Source: Novosphingobium sp. (GTDB lineage Bacteria > Pseudomonadota > Alphaproteobacteria > Sphingomonadales > Sphingomonadaceae). Taken from it: 64,000 nt of DNA. The notes under the pieces were generated by a model. It was not told the origin of the DNA. It did not search any database and saw only the letters and a program-made list of their open reading frames with translations. The position numbers and the translations under genes were made by a program. Numbering within the stretch: the first letter of the stretch is position 1; every line of letters begins with the position of its first letter. The stretch spans positions 62,001 through 126,000 of the forward strand of contig NZ_JAPZQX010000009.1 of NCBI RefSeq assembly GCF_027531025.1, written 5' to 3'. Of the stretch, positions 47,658 through 56,384 are shown piece by piece.

Positions 47658-48614
47658 ATGGATAGCCCCACCCGCCCCATGCTTGCTGCGACCACGCTGG
47701 TGGCCCTTGCCGCCCTTACGCTTCCCCCGGCCCGCGCCCAGGGCAATGCGCCATTCATCGTGACCGAGACCGGGCAGAGCTTTACCCGGTTGGCCGAAGC
47801 GGTGAACGCCATCGGCGATGGCAGCGGCACCATTGTCATTGCCCCCGGCCGCTACCGCGACTGCGCCGTGCAGAGCGCGGGCGAGATCCGCTACGTCGCC
47901 ACCCAGCCAGGCCAGGCCGTGTTCGATGGCGGCGCCTGCGAAGGCAAGGGTACACTGGTCCTGCGCGGCCGGGCGGCCAGCGTTGAAGGGCTGGTCTTCG
48001 CCAATGTTCGCGTGCCCGATTTCAATGGCGCGGGGATCCGGCTGGAAAAGGGCAACCTGACCGTATCGCAAAGCTGGTTCCGCGACAGCCAGCAGGGCAT
48101 TCTGGCGGGGGTGGATACCGCCAGCACGATCACCATCGACAAGTCGACCTTCACCCGCCTCGGCACCTGCGAAGGGCCGGGCGGCTGCGCCCATTCGATC
48201 TACATCGGCGATTATGGCGCACTCTCGGTCACCCGCAGCCGCTTCGAACAGGGGCGCGGCGGGCACTATGCGAAAAGTCGCTCGGCCCGGGTCGAGATCG
48301 TCGGCAACAGCTTTGACGATTCGGCCGGGCGCGGCACCAATTACATGATCGACCTGCCCGGCGGCGCCTCGGGCCGGATCGCGAACAACTGGTTCGTGCA
48401 AGGGGCGGACAAGGAAAACTGGTCCGCCTTCATCACCGTCGCGCCAGAGGGCAAGCAGTACAGCTCCGCCGGGCTGGTGATAGAGGGCAACGACGCCCGC
48501 TTCTCCCCCGGCGTCAGCCGCACCAGCACCTTCGTTGCCAACTGGACCGACGACCCGGTGCAGATCGGCACAAACCGCCTGGCACCGGGGTTGAAAGTGG
48601 AAGACCGGCGCTAA
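47658..48614 (+). CDS. Exported right-handed beta-helix protein
   Basis: Predicted secreted protein of 318 aa. An N-terminal signal peptide ends near PPARAQ-GN (about residue 28). The rest is made of beta-helix coils, with repeated short turns such as GIRLEKGNLTVSQSWFRDSQ and a DNA/N-rich pattern, similar to parallel beta-helix (pectate-lyase-like) repeats. A carbohydrate-related role is possible, but no lyase active-site set is evident. Its stop overlaps the convergent GNAT gene by 4 bp. ATG 47658 follows a weak ribosome-binding site. Confidence 0.75.
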   Translation: MDSPTRPMLAATTLVALAALTLPPARAQGNAPFIVTETGQSFTRLAEAVNAIGDGSGTIVIAPGRYRDCAVQSAGEIRYVATQPGQAVFDGGACEGKGTLVLRGRAASVEGLVFANVRVPDFNGAGIRLEKGNLTVSQSWFRDSQQGILAGVDTASTITIDKSTFTRLGTCEGPGGCAHSIYIGDYGALSVTRSRFEQGRGGHYAKSRSARVEIVGNSFDDSAGRGTNYMIDLPGGASGRIANNWFVQGADKENWSAFITVAPEGKQYSSAGLVIEGNDARFSPGVSRTSTFVANWTDDPVQIGTNRLAPGLKVEDRR

Positions 48615-49117
48615 CCGAATGCGGGAGCGTAGCGTAACGTGCCCTGCGGCGCTGTGCCGGACAAGACCTGAGCCCGGAAGAACTGCGCATCGTGCTCGGC
48701 CAAGGGAGCGAGGCCGGGAATGATCGCGAAGCCGAAGCGCTCGTAATAAGCCGGGTTGCCGACGACGGCGACGCCGCGCGCACCTTGCTCCTGCAAAGCC
48801 GCAATCCCCGTTCGGATCAGCGCCGAGCCGATCCCCTGCAGCTGAACCTCGGGCGAGACCGAGACCGGCGCCATCTGGAACCAGCCGCAGTCAGCACCAT
48901 CGATCGTTACCGGACTGAAGCCAATATGGCCGCCGATCTCGTCAGCTGCGGTCACGGCAACCAGCGACAGCACCAGATCGCCCGCGCCGCGCAAGGCATC
49001 AACCAGATCGGGTTCGCTGCCATCGCTGAACCACATCGGTGCGAAGGCGCGGCGGACCAGATCATGGATGGCGGCCTGATCCTGCGGCTCTTCGCGTCGG
49101 ATCATTGGCGGGCTCAC
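48611..49117 (-). CDS. GNAT-family N-acetyltransferase
   Basis: Acetyltransferase of 168 aa. The acetyl-CoA-binding strand-turn is VSVSPEVQLQGIGSALIRTG (Q/R-x-x-G-x-G/A), with YERFGFAIIPGL nearer the C-terminus. It resembles the YhbS-like subgroup, whose substrates are largely unknown. GTG 49117 overlaps the ribA stop by 4 bp, though the ATG at 49105 is an alternative. It is the last gene of the xth-ribA-GNAT transcription unit, which does not explain its role. Confidence 0.88.
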   Translation of the reverse strand: MSPPMIRREEPQDQAAIHDLVRRAFAPMWFSDGSEPDLVDALRGAGDLVLSLVAVTAADEIGGHIGFSPVTIDGADCGWFQMAPVSVSPEVQLQGIGSALIRTGIAALQEQGARGVAVVGNPAYYERFGFAIIPGLAPLAEHDAQFFRAQVLSGTAPQGTLRYAPAFG

Positions 49118-50169
49118 AGCAGGATATGCCCGGTCCGGTCGCGCTTGGTATCGAGGTAGCGGGCGTTGTGCGGATTGGGCGGCAGCTGGTGGGGCACGCG
49201 TTCGCCCACGGTCACCCCGGCGGCGGATAGTGCCTCAACCTTCGCGGGATTGTTGGTCATCAGCCGGATCGGGCCGACGCCCAGCAGATGCAGCATCCGG
49301 GCCGCAACGGGGAAATCGCGCGCCTCGGTCGGCAGACCCAGCCGGTTGTTGGCATCAACCGTGTCGAACCCCTGGTCCTGCAGCTGATAGGCCCGCAGCT
49401 TGTTGACGAGACCGATCCCCCGCCCTTCCTGCCGCAGGTAGAGCAGCACGCCCCAGCCGCCGGTCCTGGCTTCCTCCGCCATGGCGCGCAGCGCAGCATC
49501 GAGCTGCGGCCCGCAATCGCATTTGAGGCTGCCGAGGATGTCGCCGGTCAGGCATTCGGAATGGAGCCGCACCAGCGGTGGCCGGTCGGCATTCTGCTGG
49601 CCGATCACCAGCGCGACGTGTTCGCGCAGGTCATCGGCCGAACGGAAGGCCACGATCTCCGCATCCTCGGCCGCCGCCACCGGCAGTCGGGCGCGGGTAG
49701 CGATGGCGAGATGGCGCGGATCGCTGAACTCTGCGAGATCGCCGGAAGACACGGCCTGCGCCTCACCGGCACCGTCGGGATCGACCAGGAAAGCCGGCAG
49801 GATGCCCGCCAGGCGCGCGAGCGCCAGCGCCGTCTCGGCAGCCCGCCCATGCTCGATATGCTCGGCCGCGAAAGGGCCCTTCATGGGCCAGTTGAGGTCT
49901 TCCGCCGGATCGGCCAGCACGCGCGCGGCGGGCAACGTGAAGGGTTCGGCCGCGCGGATCAGCACCGGGGCTTCGGGTACGGCAGCCTCGCGCTGATTGG
50001 CCAGCTTGAGCGTGGCGGCGCGCGCTGCGGAAATCAGCAGGCGCGGCGCACTGGCACCGGGGGCAAAGCCGGTTTCGGCCGGCAGCAGGCGCAGCACCCC
50101 GTCGACCTCGATCGGCCAGCCATGGCGCAAGGCGTCAAGCGCCAGGGCAACACGGCGGGTGGCTCTCAA
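49114..50169 (-). CDS. ribA: GTP cyclohydrolase II
   Basis: First committed enzyme of riboflavin synthesis, 351 aa. The C-terminal catalytic half has zinc ligands Cys206, Cys217 and Cys219 (SECLTGDILGSLKCDCGPQL), the LRQEGRGIGLVNKLRAYQLQ motif and TNNPAKVEAL. The N-terminal ~180 residues are a separate domain that looks like a degenerate DHBP-synthase relative rather than a working RibB. The TTG start (50169) overlaps the xth stop by 4 bp. This longer RibA form occurs in alphaproteobacteria. No FMN riboswitch is seen. Confidence 0.92.
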   Translation of the reverse strand: MRATRRVALALDALRHGWPIEVDGVLRLLPAETGFAPGASAPRLLISAARAATLKLANQREAAVPEAPVLIRAAEPFTLPAARVLADPAEDLNWPMKGPFAAEHIEHGRAAETALALARLAGILPAFLVDPDGAGEAQAVSSGDLAEFSDPRHLAIATRARLPVAAAEDAEIVAFRSADDLREHVALVIGQQNADRPPLVRLHSECLTGDILGSLKCDCGPQLDAALRAMAEEARTGGWGVLLYLRQEGRGIGLVNKLRAYQLQDQGFDTVDANNRLGLPTEARDFPVAARMLHLLGVGPIRLMTNNPAKVEALSAAGVTVGERVPHQLPPNPHNARYLDTKRDRTGHILL

Positions 50170-50957
50170 AGCGCAAACTCCGTGATCAGCGGCACGTGGT
50201 CACTCGGCTGTTCCCAGCGGCGGGTTTCCTCGACGAAGCGGTGGCTGACCGACTGGGCGGCAAGCTCGGGCGAAGCCCACATGTGATCGAGCCGGCGGCC
50301 GCGATCCTTGTCCTGCCAGAAGGTGCGATAGGACCACCAGGTCCAGTTGCGTTCCGGCGCGGGGATATGCTTGCGGCCCAGATCTACCCAGCCATGGGCG
50401 TCGCGGAAGCGGTAGAGCTCCTCAATCTCGATCGGCGTGTGGCTGACCACCTTGATCAGCGCCTTGTGATCGTAAACGTCGCAATCGAGCGGGGCGATGT
50501 TGAAATCGCCGACGATCAGAGTCGGCCGGTCCAGCTTGTCCGCCCAGTGCGTCATCCGCTCCAGGAAGTCGAGCTTCTGACCGAACTTGGCGTTCTGGTC
50601 GCGGTCCGGAATGTCTCCTCCGGCGGGGATATAGACATTCTCGACCACCAGCCCTTGCCCGACGCCAAGCAGTTCCACCCCGATATGCCGCGCCTCGCCA
50701 TTGGCCTGCCAATCGTGCCGGTCCAGCTCGCGCAGGGGAATGCGACTGACCGTAGCAACGCCGTGATAGCCCTTCTGCCCGTTGACCACCCGGTGGGCAT
50801 AGCCAGCCGCTTCGAACACGTCGTGCGGGAACAGGTGTTCGGCACACTTGATCTCTTGCAGGCACAGAACGTCCGGCCCCTGTTCGGACAGGAACCGCAC
50901 CACCTGATCGGCGCGCAGACGGACGGAATTGATGTTCCAGGTGGCAATCGAAACCAT
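50166..50957 (-). CDS. xth: Exodeoxyribonuclease III (AP endonuclease)
   Basis: Base-excision-repair nuclease of 263 aa, 3'-5' exonuclease and AP endonuclease. The ExoIII motifs are all visible: TWNINSVR near the N-terminus, LQEIK with the catalytic Glu, IVGDFNIAPLDCDVY, RLDHMWAS and the C-terminal SDHVPLITEF with Asp-His. Start ATG 50957 gives MVSIATWNINS; the upstream open frame is only antisense-like. It is the first gene of the xth-ribA-GNAT operon, and its promoter must lie in the 50958-51159 stretch. Confidence 0.95.
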   Translation of the reverse strand: MVSIATWNINSVRLRADQVVRFLSEQGPDVLCLQEIKCAEHLFPHDVFEAAGYAHRVVNGQKGYHGVATVSRIPLRELDRHDWQANGEARHIGVELLGVGQGLVVENVYIPAGGDIPDRDQNAKFGQKLDFLERMTHWADKLDRPTLIVGDFNIAPLDCDVYDHKALIKVVSHTPIEIEELYRFRDAHGWVDLGRKHIPAPERNWTWWSYRTFWQDKDRGRRLDHMWASPELAAQSVSHRFVEETRRWEQPSDHVPLITEFAL

Positions 50958-51159
50958 GGGGCTGGCTTTAGGTGTGATGCGACAGGGCGGCAAGGGTAGT
51001 GCACAATCGCCAGCAAAGGCTTTTCGCGCTCCAGATTGGCTCAGGCCGGAGCGAAAATGGTAGATGCGGAGAACCGGCGCGCAGCGACCATCAAGGTCGT
51101 GAGCACCGGAAGCGCAGGCGGCTGCCATTTGCAGCCCGGCATCAGCCGATCTGGTAGCG
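50958..51159. other. Non-coding stretch upstream of xth
   Basis: About 200 bp upstream of xth on the minus strand. No conserved protein is encoded; the in-frame extension of xth into it is not conserved. I see no RNA gene or obvious operator. It most likely holds the xth promoter, just beyond the terminator at 51160-51198. Confidence 0.5.
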
Positions 51160-51198
51160 AAAAGGAAAACCCCCGGTCCGGGGGCATTGGACCGGGGG
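51160..51198 (-). terminator. Strong intrinsic terminator (minus strand)
   Basis: On the minus strand, CCCCCGGTCC (51198-51189) pairs perfectly with GGACCGGGGG (51179-51170) around a 9-nt loop, then TTTTCCTTTT (51169-51160) follows. Ten GC-rich base pairs plus the T-run make this a textbook rho-independent terminator. It lies 195 bp downstream of lolA, so it ends either the lolA transcript or a separate small RNA. Confidence 0.8.
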
Positions 51199-51290
51199 CT
51201 CCTTGGTGCGTTCGTCACGCTGTTGACGTTGCGGCCCTTACAGGAGGCTTGGGCAACAGGGGGGAAACCCGCCTCAGGCCGCGCCGTCGA
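51160..51290 (-). ncRNA. Candidate small structured RNA or lolA 3' UTR
   Basis: Upstream of the terminator on the minus strand are two more stems. GCGGCC-T-GAGGC pairs with GCCTC-N7-GGCCGC (51282-51271 with 51248-51231; loop contains GGGTTTCCCCCC). CGTCA pairs with TGACG (51228-51224 with 51217-51213). With the terminator this makes three hairpins in about 130 nt. A possible -10 CTAGAA is near 51298. It is not recognisable as 6S, SRP or tmRNA. Confidence 0.35.
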
Positions 51291-51393
51291 GAACCGTTCT
51301 AGGCCCTTGCGGCTTGCTGGCCCATGAACAATCGCAAGGTTCGCGGTGCAGTTCATCGCAGCCAGCGCACATTCCGCGCCGGGCCGTTTCCGG

Positions 51394-52035
51394 TCATCGA
51401 CGAGTGGGCGAGCGGGGGTCGTTGAAGCGGAAGGTGTTGTCGGGGACGGCCAGTCCGTATTGCTGATTCGAAAGCGTGACGATGGTCCGCCGCTTCTGCG
51501 AATCGAGCGCCGCCCAGCTGGAAAGTTCCAGCCCGCCCGGTACGCCGGCCTTGCGCACGAAGACCAGGGTGATCACGCCATATTCGGGCCGCGCCTTGTC
51601 GCGCACCTCGATGCTGACGATCCGGTCGCTGCCGGTCGGCATCACGCGGCCATACTTGCCGACATCGCGATTCGGATCGAGCAGCGCGCCCAGTGGACTG
51701 TTCCGGATCGGCCAGCGCTGGACCTGGCGAACTTCGTAATCGACAAAGGTCAGCGCGCTGCCGTCCGAGACGATCAGCATCGGCACGCCTTTTTCGTACT
51801 GGAAACGAATCCGCCCTGGCCGCTTCAGGGTCAGCACGCCCTTGATCTGCTGGCCATTCGGATCGGACTGGACGAAATCGGCGCGCATCGTGGAGATGGC
51901 GCGAAGTGCGGTCACCGCACTGGCCAGATCGGCCGAATCCTGGGCTGCGGCAGGTACTGCGACAGAGGCAGAAACGACAAGCGCCGCCGAAACGGCGGCA
52001 CTTGCAAGCGATCGAAAGGTAAAGTGCAAATTCAT
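51394..52035 (-). CDS. lolA: Outer-membrane lipoprotein carrier protein LolA
   Basis: Periplasmic chaperone of 213 aa that shuttles lipoproteins from LolCDE to the outer membrane. A signal peptide (SLASAAVSAALVVSASVAVPAAA, cleaved near residue 32) precedes a beta-sandwich with MRADFVQSDPNG, GVLTLKRPGRIRFQYEKGVP and LIVSDGSALTFVDYE, as in LolA/LolA-like proteins. The C-terminal TLSNQQYGLAVPDNTFRFND is typical. ATG 52035 lies 42 bp after rpmG, with both on the minus strand, so cotranscription with rpmG is possible. LolB is not in the window. Confidence 0.88.
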   Translation of the reverse strand: MNLHFTFRSLASAAVSAALVVSASVAVPAAAQDSADLASAVTALRAISTMRADFVQSDPNGQQIKGVLTLKRPGRIRFQYEKGVPMLIVSDGSALTFVDYEVRQVQRWPIRNSPLGALLDPNRDVGKYGRVMPTGSDRIVSIEVRDKARPEYGVITLVFVRKAGVPGGLELSSWAALDSQKRRTIVTLSNQQYGLAVPDNTFRFNDPRSPTRR

Positions 52036-52077
52036 GGCTGGGCGACTAGCCGCTGCGCCGTGAACAAGCCTTGAACC

Positions 52078-52245
52078 TTACTTGATCTTGGCTTCCTTGA
52101 ACTCGACATGCTTGCGCACGACGGGATCGTACTTCTTGAACACCATCTTCTCGGTGGTGTTGCGCGGGTTCTTCTTGGTGACATAGAAGAAACCGGTATC
52201 GGCGGTGGAAACCAGCCGGATCTTGACGGTTGCGGGCTTCGCCAT
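52078..52245 (-). CDS. rpmG: 50S ribosomal protein L33
   Basis: Ribosomal protein of 55 aa, the usual length. [20 protein letters not shown] and [20 protein letters not shown] match alphaproteobacterial L33 without the zinc Cys pairs (the C-minus form). ATG 52245 has AGGAC upstream. The open frame runs on another 30 codons upstream through a strong hairpin, but that part is not L33-like and is rejected. Its leader has an unusual terminator-type structure (52288-52360). lolA follows. Confidence 0.93.
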   Translation of the reverse strand: MAKPATVKIRLVSTADTGFFYVTKKNPRNTTEKMVFKKYDPVVRKHVEFKEAKIK

Positions 52246-52287
52246 GGCGTACGTCCTGTTCTCTAAACGATTCGGCCCGAAAGCCGC

Positions 52288-52360
52288 AAAAACCAAGCGG
52301 GCGGCCGCGCGGCCGCCCTTCACGGAGCGGGCCATTGGCCCAGAAGCCCCGGAAAGTCAA
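52288..52360 (-). promoter_or_regulatory. rpmG leader: promoter followed by a terminator-like hairpin
   Basis: A -35-like TTGACT (52360-52355) has a 17-bp spacer to a weak CAATGG (52337-52332). Just downstream is the perfect palindrome GGGCGGCCGCGCGGCCGCCC (52318-52299), followed by GCTTGG and TTTTT (52292-52288), an intrinsic terminator form. rpmG starts 42 bp further on. It looks like an attenuator that would limit L33 expression, though a second promoter after it is also possible. Confidence 0.5.
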
Positions 52361-52434
52361 GGCGCGCAGGCCCCACAATTGCGGCAGGCAATTGCAGCGA
52401 CGAGGCTTCGCTGCTAGAAGTTGCAAACGAAACT

Positions 52435-53376
52435 ATGTCCCAGACCGCAACCCTCGCTCCCGAAGACTTTGCCCGGCTGCCCGACCCGGGCCCGGACGTG
52501 TTCACCGCCCCGCTCCAGCGCCCCGCCCATGTCGGCGAGGACTGGCTCGAACCGGTCCAGCGCCAATATACGGCCGAAGAGCATGGGATCTGGGACGACC
52601 TGTTCGCCCGGCAGATGCAGGTTCTGCCCGGCCGCGCCGCCAGCGCCTTCATGGCCGGGCTCGACCGGCTGGACCTTGGCCGGGGGGGTGTGCCGGACTT
52701 CGCACGGATGTCGGAAGACCTGGGCAAGCTGACCGGCTGGTCGGTGGTGCCGGTGCCGATGCTGATCCCCGATCACGTGTTCTTCTGGCACCTCGCCAAC
52801 CGCCGCTTCCCGGCCGGCAATTTCATCCGCACGCGCGAGACCTTCGACTACATCCAGGAACCTGACGTGTTCCACGATGTGTTCGGCCACGTGCCGATGC
52901 TGACCGACCCGGTCTTTGCCGACTACATGCAGGAATATGGCCGCGCCGGGTGGAAGGCGATGCGCTATAACCGGCTGAAGGCGCTGGGCGCGCTCTACTG
53001 GTACACGGTGGAATTCGGGCTGATCCTCGAGGCGGAAGGCCTGCGGGCCTATGGCGCGGGGATCCTCTCCGGCCCGACCGAGACGGTCTTTTCGGTCGAG
53101 GCGCAAAGCCCCAACCGGATCATGCTCAACGTCGACCGGGTGATGCGCACCGATTACGTGATCGACGATCTGCAGCCGACCTATTTCGTGATCGAGAGCT
53201 TTGGCGAGCTCTATCACGACACCGTCGATCGCGATTTCGACCGGCTCTACCGCTCGCTCGGCCCCGGATTCACCTATGCCAATTCGGCGGTGATCGACGT
53301 CGACGACGTGCTCCATCGCGGCACGCAGGAATATGCCCTGCGCGGCGGGCGGGGATCGGGCGCGAAACCGGTCTGA
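52435..53376 (+). CDS. phhA: Phenylalanine 4-monooxygenase
   Basis: Tetrahydrobiopterin- and Fe-dependent enzyme converting Phe to Tyr, 313 aa. Iron ligands are His147, His152 (EPDVFHDVFGHVPMLTDP) and Glu193 (YTVEFGLILEA), and the pterin-binding stretch SVVPVPMLIPDHVFFWHLAN precedes them. The bacterial single-domain form lacks the regulatory ACT domain, and no phhB or other phenylalanine-degradation genes are adjacent. It starts at ATG 52435, 190 bp from the divergent rpmG start. The UppP gene converges 4 bp after its stop. Confidence 0.95.
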   Translation: MSQTATLAPEDFARLPDPGPDVFTAPLQRPAHVGEDWLEPVQRQYTAEEHGIWDDLFARQMQVLPGRAASAFMAGLDRLDLGRGGVPDFARMSEDLGKLTGWSVVPVPMLIPDHVFFWHLANRRFPAGNFIRTRETFDYIQEPDVFHDVFGHVPMLTDPVFADYMQEYGRAGWKAMRYNRLKALGALYWYTVEFGLILEAEGLRAYGAGILSGPTETVFSVEAQSPNRIMLNVDRVMRTDYVIDDLQPTYFVIESFGELYHDTVDRDFDRLYRSLGPGFTYANSAVIDVDDVLHRGTQEYALRGGRGSGAKPV

Positions 53377-53380
53377 GCGC

Positions 53381-54190
53381 CTAGCGGCTGAGCAGCCAGA
53401 TCGCGAAGATCCCCAGCACGATCCGGTACCAGGCGAAGGGGGCAAAGCCCGCGCGGCTCACGAAGGCGACCAGCGCCCGAACCACGGCCAGGGCCACCAC
53501 GAAGGCGGTGACGAAGCCCACGCCGATTTCGGCCCAGCCGACCGGGCCGGTGCCGGCCATCAGCGCCGCCCGATTGTCCCACAATTGCAGGCTGGTGGCC
53601 CCCATCATGGTGGGCACCGCCAGGAAGAAGCTGAACTCGGCGGCGGTGCGTCGCTCGATCCCCATGGCCAGGGCGCCCATGATCGTCGCGCCGCTGCGGC
53701 TGACGCCGGGGACCATGGCGAGGCACTGGATCAACCCGACGCCCAGCGCCTGGCGCGCGGGCAATTGCGAGACGCCGCTCGCCGGGCCGGGCTTGGCGAC
53801 CTTTTCAATCGCCAGGATCGCGATCCCGCCCAGCAACAGCGCCCAGGCCACCACCAGCGGGCTGCCCAACATCTGGTTGATCTGGTCCTTGAACAGGAAG
53901 CCCAGCACCGCGGCTGGCAGGAACCCCAGCAGGATGTTGCGGACGAAGGCCACGCTTTCCGGCCGCCATTTGAGCAGGCCGAGCCCAACGGCCCAGAACG
54001 TGCGCCAGTACAGCACCACCACCGCCAGCACCGCGCCCAGCTGGATCGCCACGGTGAACACCTTCCAGGTGGCCGGGTCATAACCGAACAGTTCGGTCGC
54101 CAGGATCAGGTGCCCGGTCGAGGAGACCGGCAGGAACTCGGTCAGCCCTTCGACGATACCGAGCAGGATGGCGGTAAGGATGGTGTCCAT
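53381..54190 (-). CDS. uppP: Undecaprenyl-diphosphatase UppP/BacA
   Basis: Integral membrane enzyme of 269 aa that dephosphorylates undecaprenyl pyrophosphate to recycle the peptidoglycan/EPS lipid carrier. The active-site motifs are EFLPVSSTGHLILATELF (residues ~17-34) and PGVSRSGATIMGALAMG, with about eight membrane helices. Overexpression of this family gives bacitracin resistance. ATG 54190 is the start. It lies alone between phhA and the M13 peptidase. Confidence 0.95.
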   Translation of the reverse strand: MDTILTAILLGIVEGLTEFLPVSSTGHLILATELFGYDPATWKVFTVAIQLGAVLAVVVLYWRTFWAVGLGLLKWRPESVAFVRNILLGFLPAAVLGFLFKDQINQMLGSPLVVAWALLLGGIAILAIEKVAKPGPASGVSQLPARQALGVGLIQCLAMVPGVSRSGATIMGALAMGIERRTAAEFSFFLAVPTMMGATSLQLWDNRAALMAGTGPVGWAEIGVGFVTAFVVALAVVRALVAFVSRAGFAPFAWYRIVLGIFAIWLLSR

Positions 54191-54254
54191 GGCCCGCCGA
54201 TCAACGCGGCGGGCGCGGCCAAGTCAAGCCGCACCCGCCGGTTATGGCAAGTTT

Positions 54255-56384
54255 TTACCAGATCCGGACGCGCTGTTCCGGCGGCAGGTACATCTTGTCG
54301 CCCGGCTGGACGTTGAAGGCCTTGTACCATTCGTCGAAGTTCCGGACCACGCCGAGGATCCGGTACATGCCCGGCGAGTGCGGGCCGGTCTGCAGCTGGC
54401 GGCGCAGCGCGGCTTCGCGGAACTTGGTGCGCCACACCTGGGCCCAGGCCATGAAGAAGCGCTGGTCGCCGGTGAAGCCGTCGATCACCGGAGCCTCCTT
54501 GCCGCCAAGCGAGAGCTTGTAGGCGCGGTAGGCCAGGCTCAACCCGCCCACGTCGCCAATGTTCTCACCCAGCGAAAGCCGACCATTGATGCAGGTCTTG
54601 CCATCGTCGAGCGGGCAGAGCTTGCTGTACTGATCGGCCAATGCCCCGGTCAGCTTTTCGAAATTGGCCTTGTCCTGCGGGGTCCACCAGTCGCGCAGGT
54701 TGCCATCGCCGTCGCTCTTCGAACCCTGGTCGTCGAAGCCGTGGCCGATCTCGTGACCGATCACCGCACCGATCGCGCCATAGTTCACCGCATCATCGGC
54801 GCTCAGCGCGAAGAAGGGCGGCTGCAGGATGCCGGCCGGGAACACGATCTCGTTGCCCGAGGGGTTGTAATAGGCATTCACCGTCTGCGGGGTCATGAAC
54901 CATTCGGTCCGGTCCACCGGCTTGCCCAGCCGCTGGACGCGGTCGGCCTGGAACCAGCGGGCGGCGGCTTCGGCATTGGCAAAGGCGCTGTCCGGGGTGA
55001 CGTTGAGGCCCTTGTAGTCCTTGTACTTGTCCGGATGGCCGATCTTCAGCGAGAAGGCATCAAGCTTGGCCTTGGCAGCAACCTTGGTTTCCGGGCCCAT
55101 CCAGGTCAGGTTTTCAAGGTTGTAGGCCATGGCGGTCCGCAGATTGCCGACCAGCTTGTCCATTGCCGCCTTGTGGGTGGCGGGGAAATGCCGTTCGACA
55201 TAGAGCTTGCCAGTCAGCTCGCCCAGGGTGCCCTCGGTCGCGCTGAGTGCGCGCTTCCAGCGCGGGCGCTGTTCGGGCTGGCCGCCCAGGAACTTGTTGT
55301 AAAAGTTGAACTGCGCTTCGTCGAAACGCTTGGGCAGCACGGCAGCGCGGCCCGAAACATACATCACCGACATCCAGGCCTTCCAGGCCTCGATCGGCTC
55401 GCTGGCAATCAGCTTGGCCAGCGCCGGTACCCCGCCACCCAGCTTGGCAGCCATTTCCGGGGTATACTTGGCGGCTTCCAGTTCTTCCTTGGTCGGCGGC
55501 AGCTGCGCGACGATGATGTCCTTGGCCTGGCCCACGCCCAGCGCATCCATCGCCGTCTTCAGCGGAACGTTGGGCGCCAGCGCGAGGAATTCGGCGACCG
55601 GCATCTTGTTGTAGGTCAGGTCGCGGTTGCGGCCGAGCGCACGATCCCAGTTCTGGGCGGCCATCTTCTTCTCAAGCTCGAAGATCATGTTGGCCGTTGC
55701 GGCCGGATCGCCATAGCCCAGTTCGCCCGCCACGAAGGTCAGGTATTCCTTGTACTTGGTGACGATCTCCTGGTTGCGGGGATTGTCGACCAGGTAATAG
55801 TCGCGGTCAGGCAGGCCAAGCTGGGCCTGGCTGGCATAGAGCGCGTTGACTCGGCTGTCCTTGGCATCGGGCGAAACCCCCATGCCGACGGGCGAAGGGA
55901 TCCCCGGCATGACAAACAGCTTGGCCAGATCGGTAGTGGTGCGGGCGGCCTTGATCCGGTTCAGGGTCGGCTGGGTGGGCTTCAGCCCGGCCTGCTCAAT
56001 GGCATCGGTGTTCATGTAGGCATTGAACACGGCGGCAATCCGCGCCTCGTCGCTGCCCGGCTTGTGCTGGCCCTTGGCGATTTCCTCGATGATCGCCTTC
56101 ATCCGAGCTTCGGACAGGTCAGCGAGTTCAACGAACGAGCCGAAGATGCTGCGATCGGCCGGGATCTCGTAGGTGTCCAGCCACTTGCCGTTGACGTAGC
56201 GGTTGAAATCGTCGCCCGGCTTGACCGAGACGTCCATGTAAGGGGTCTGGATGCCCCAGCCCCAGTCCGCGGCAGGCTTGGCCGCCTGGGCCGCGGGTGC
56301 GGCGGTGGTCTGGGCCAGCGCGGGCGTGCCGCAGGTCAGGGCCACCGAGCTGGCGGCAAGCAGGATCGAAGCGCGAAGATTCAT
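54255..56384 (-). CDS. M13-family metallopeptidase (neprilysin/PepO-like)
   Basis: Zinc peptidase of 709 aa. A signal peptide (ASILLAASSVALTCGTPALA) suggests a periplasmic or secreted place. The C-terminal catalytic region has NAYYNPSGNEIVFPAGILQP, VIGHEIGHGFDDQGSKSDGD (HExxH) and ENIGDVGGLSLAYRAYK (Glu ligand in the ExxD motif). The large N-terminal lobe limits access to oligopeptides. Starts at ATG 56384, which follows an ATTCGGGGACTTG leader. It is near the ABC transporter but not coupled to it. Confidence 0.92.
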   Translation of the reverse strand: MNLRASILLAASSVALTCGTPALAQTTAAPAAQAAKPAADWGWGIQTPYMDVSVKPGDDFNRYVNGKWLDTYEIPADRSIFGSFVELADLSEARMKAIIEEIAKGQHKPGSDEARIAAVFNAYMNTDAIEQAGLKPTQPTLNRIKAARTTTDLAKLFVMPGIPSPVGMGVSPDAKDSRVNALYASQAQLGLPDRDYYLVDNPRNQEIVTKYKEYLTFVAGELGYGDPAATANMIFELEKKMAAQNWDRALGRNRDLTYNKMPVAEFLALAPNVPLKTAMDALGVGQAKDIIVAQLPPTKEELEAAKYTPEMAAKLGGGVPALAKLIASEPIEAWKAWMSVMYVSGRAAVLPKRFDEAQFNFYNKFLGGQPEQRPRWKRALSATEGTLGELTGKLYVERHFPATHKAAMDKLVGNLRTAMAYNLENLTWMGPETKVAAKAKLDAFSLKIGHPDKYKDYKGLNVTPDSAFANAEAAARWFQADRVQRLGKPVDRTEWFMTPQTVNAYYNPSGNEIVFPAGILQPPFFALSADDAVNYGAIGAVIGHEIGHGFDDQGSKSDGDGNLRDWWTPQDKANFEKLTGALADQYSKLCPLDDGKTCINGRLSLGENIGDVGGLSLAYRAYKLSLGGKEAPVIDGFTGDQRFFMAWAQVWRTKFREAALRRQLQTGPHSPGMYRILGVVRNFDEWYKAFNVQPGDKMYLPPEQRVRIW

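Noticed and set aside
51160..51290. 6S RNA (ssrS) or SRP RNA
   Set aside because: No central bubble, no closing stem of the 6S type and no SRP tetraloop region could be seen.
52246..52335. N-terminally extended L33 (85 aa)
   Set aside because: The extension runs through the GC palindrome and is not L33-like; ATG 52245 has a Shine-Dalgarno.
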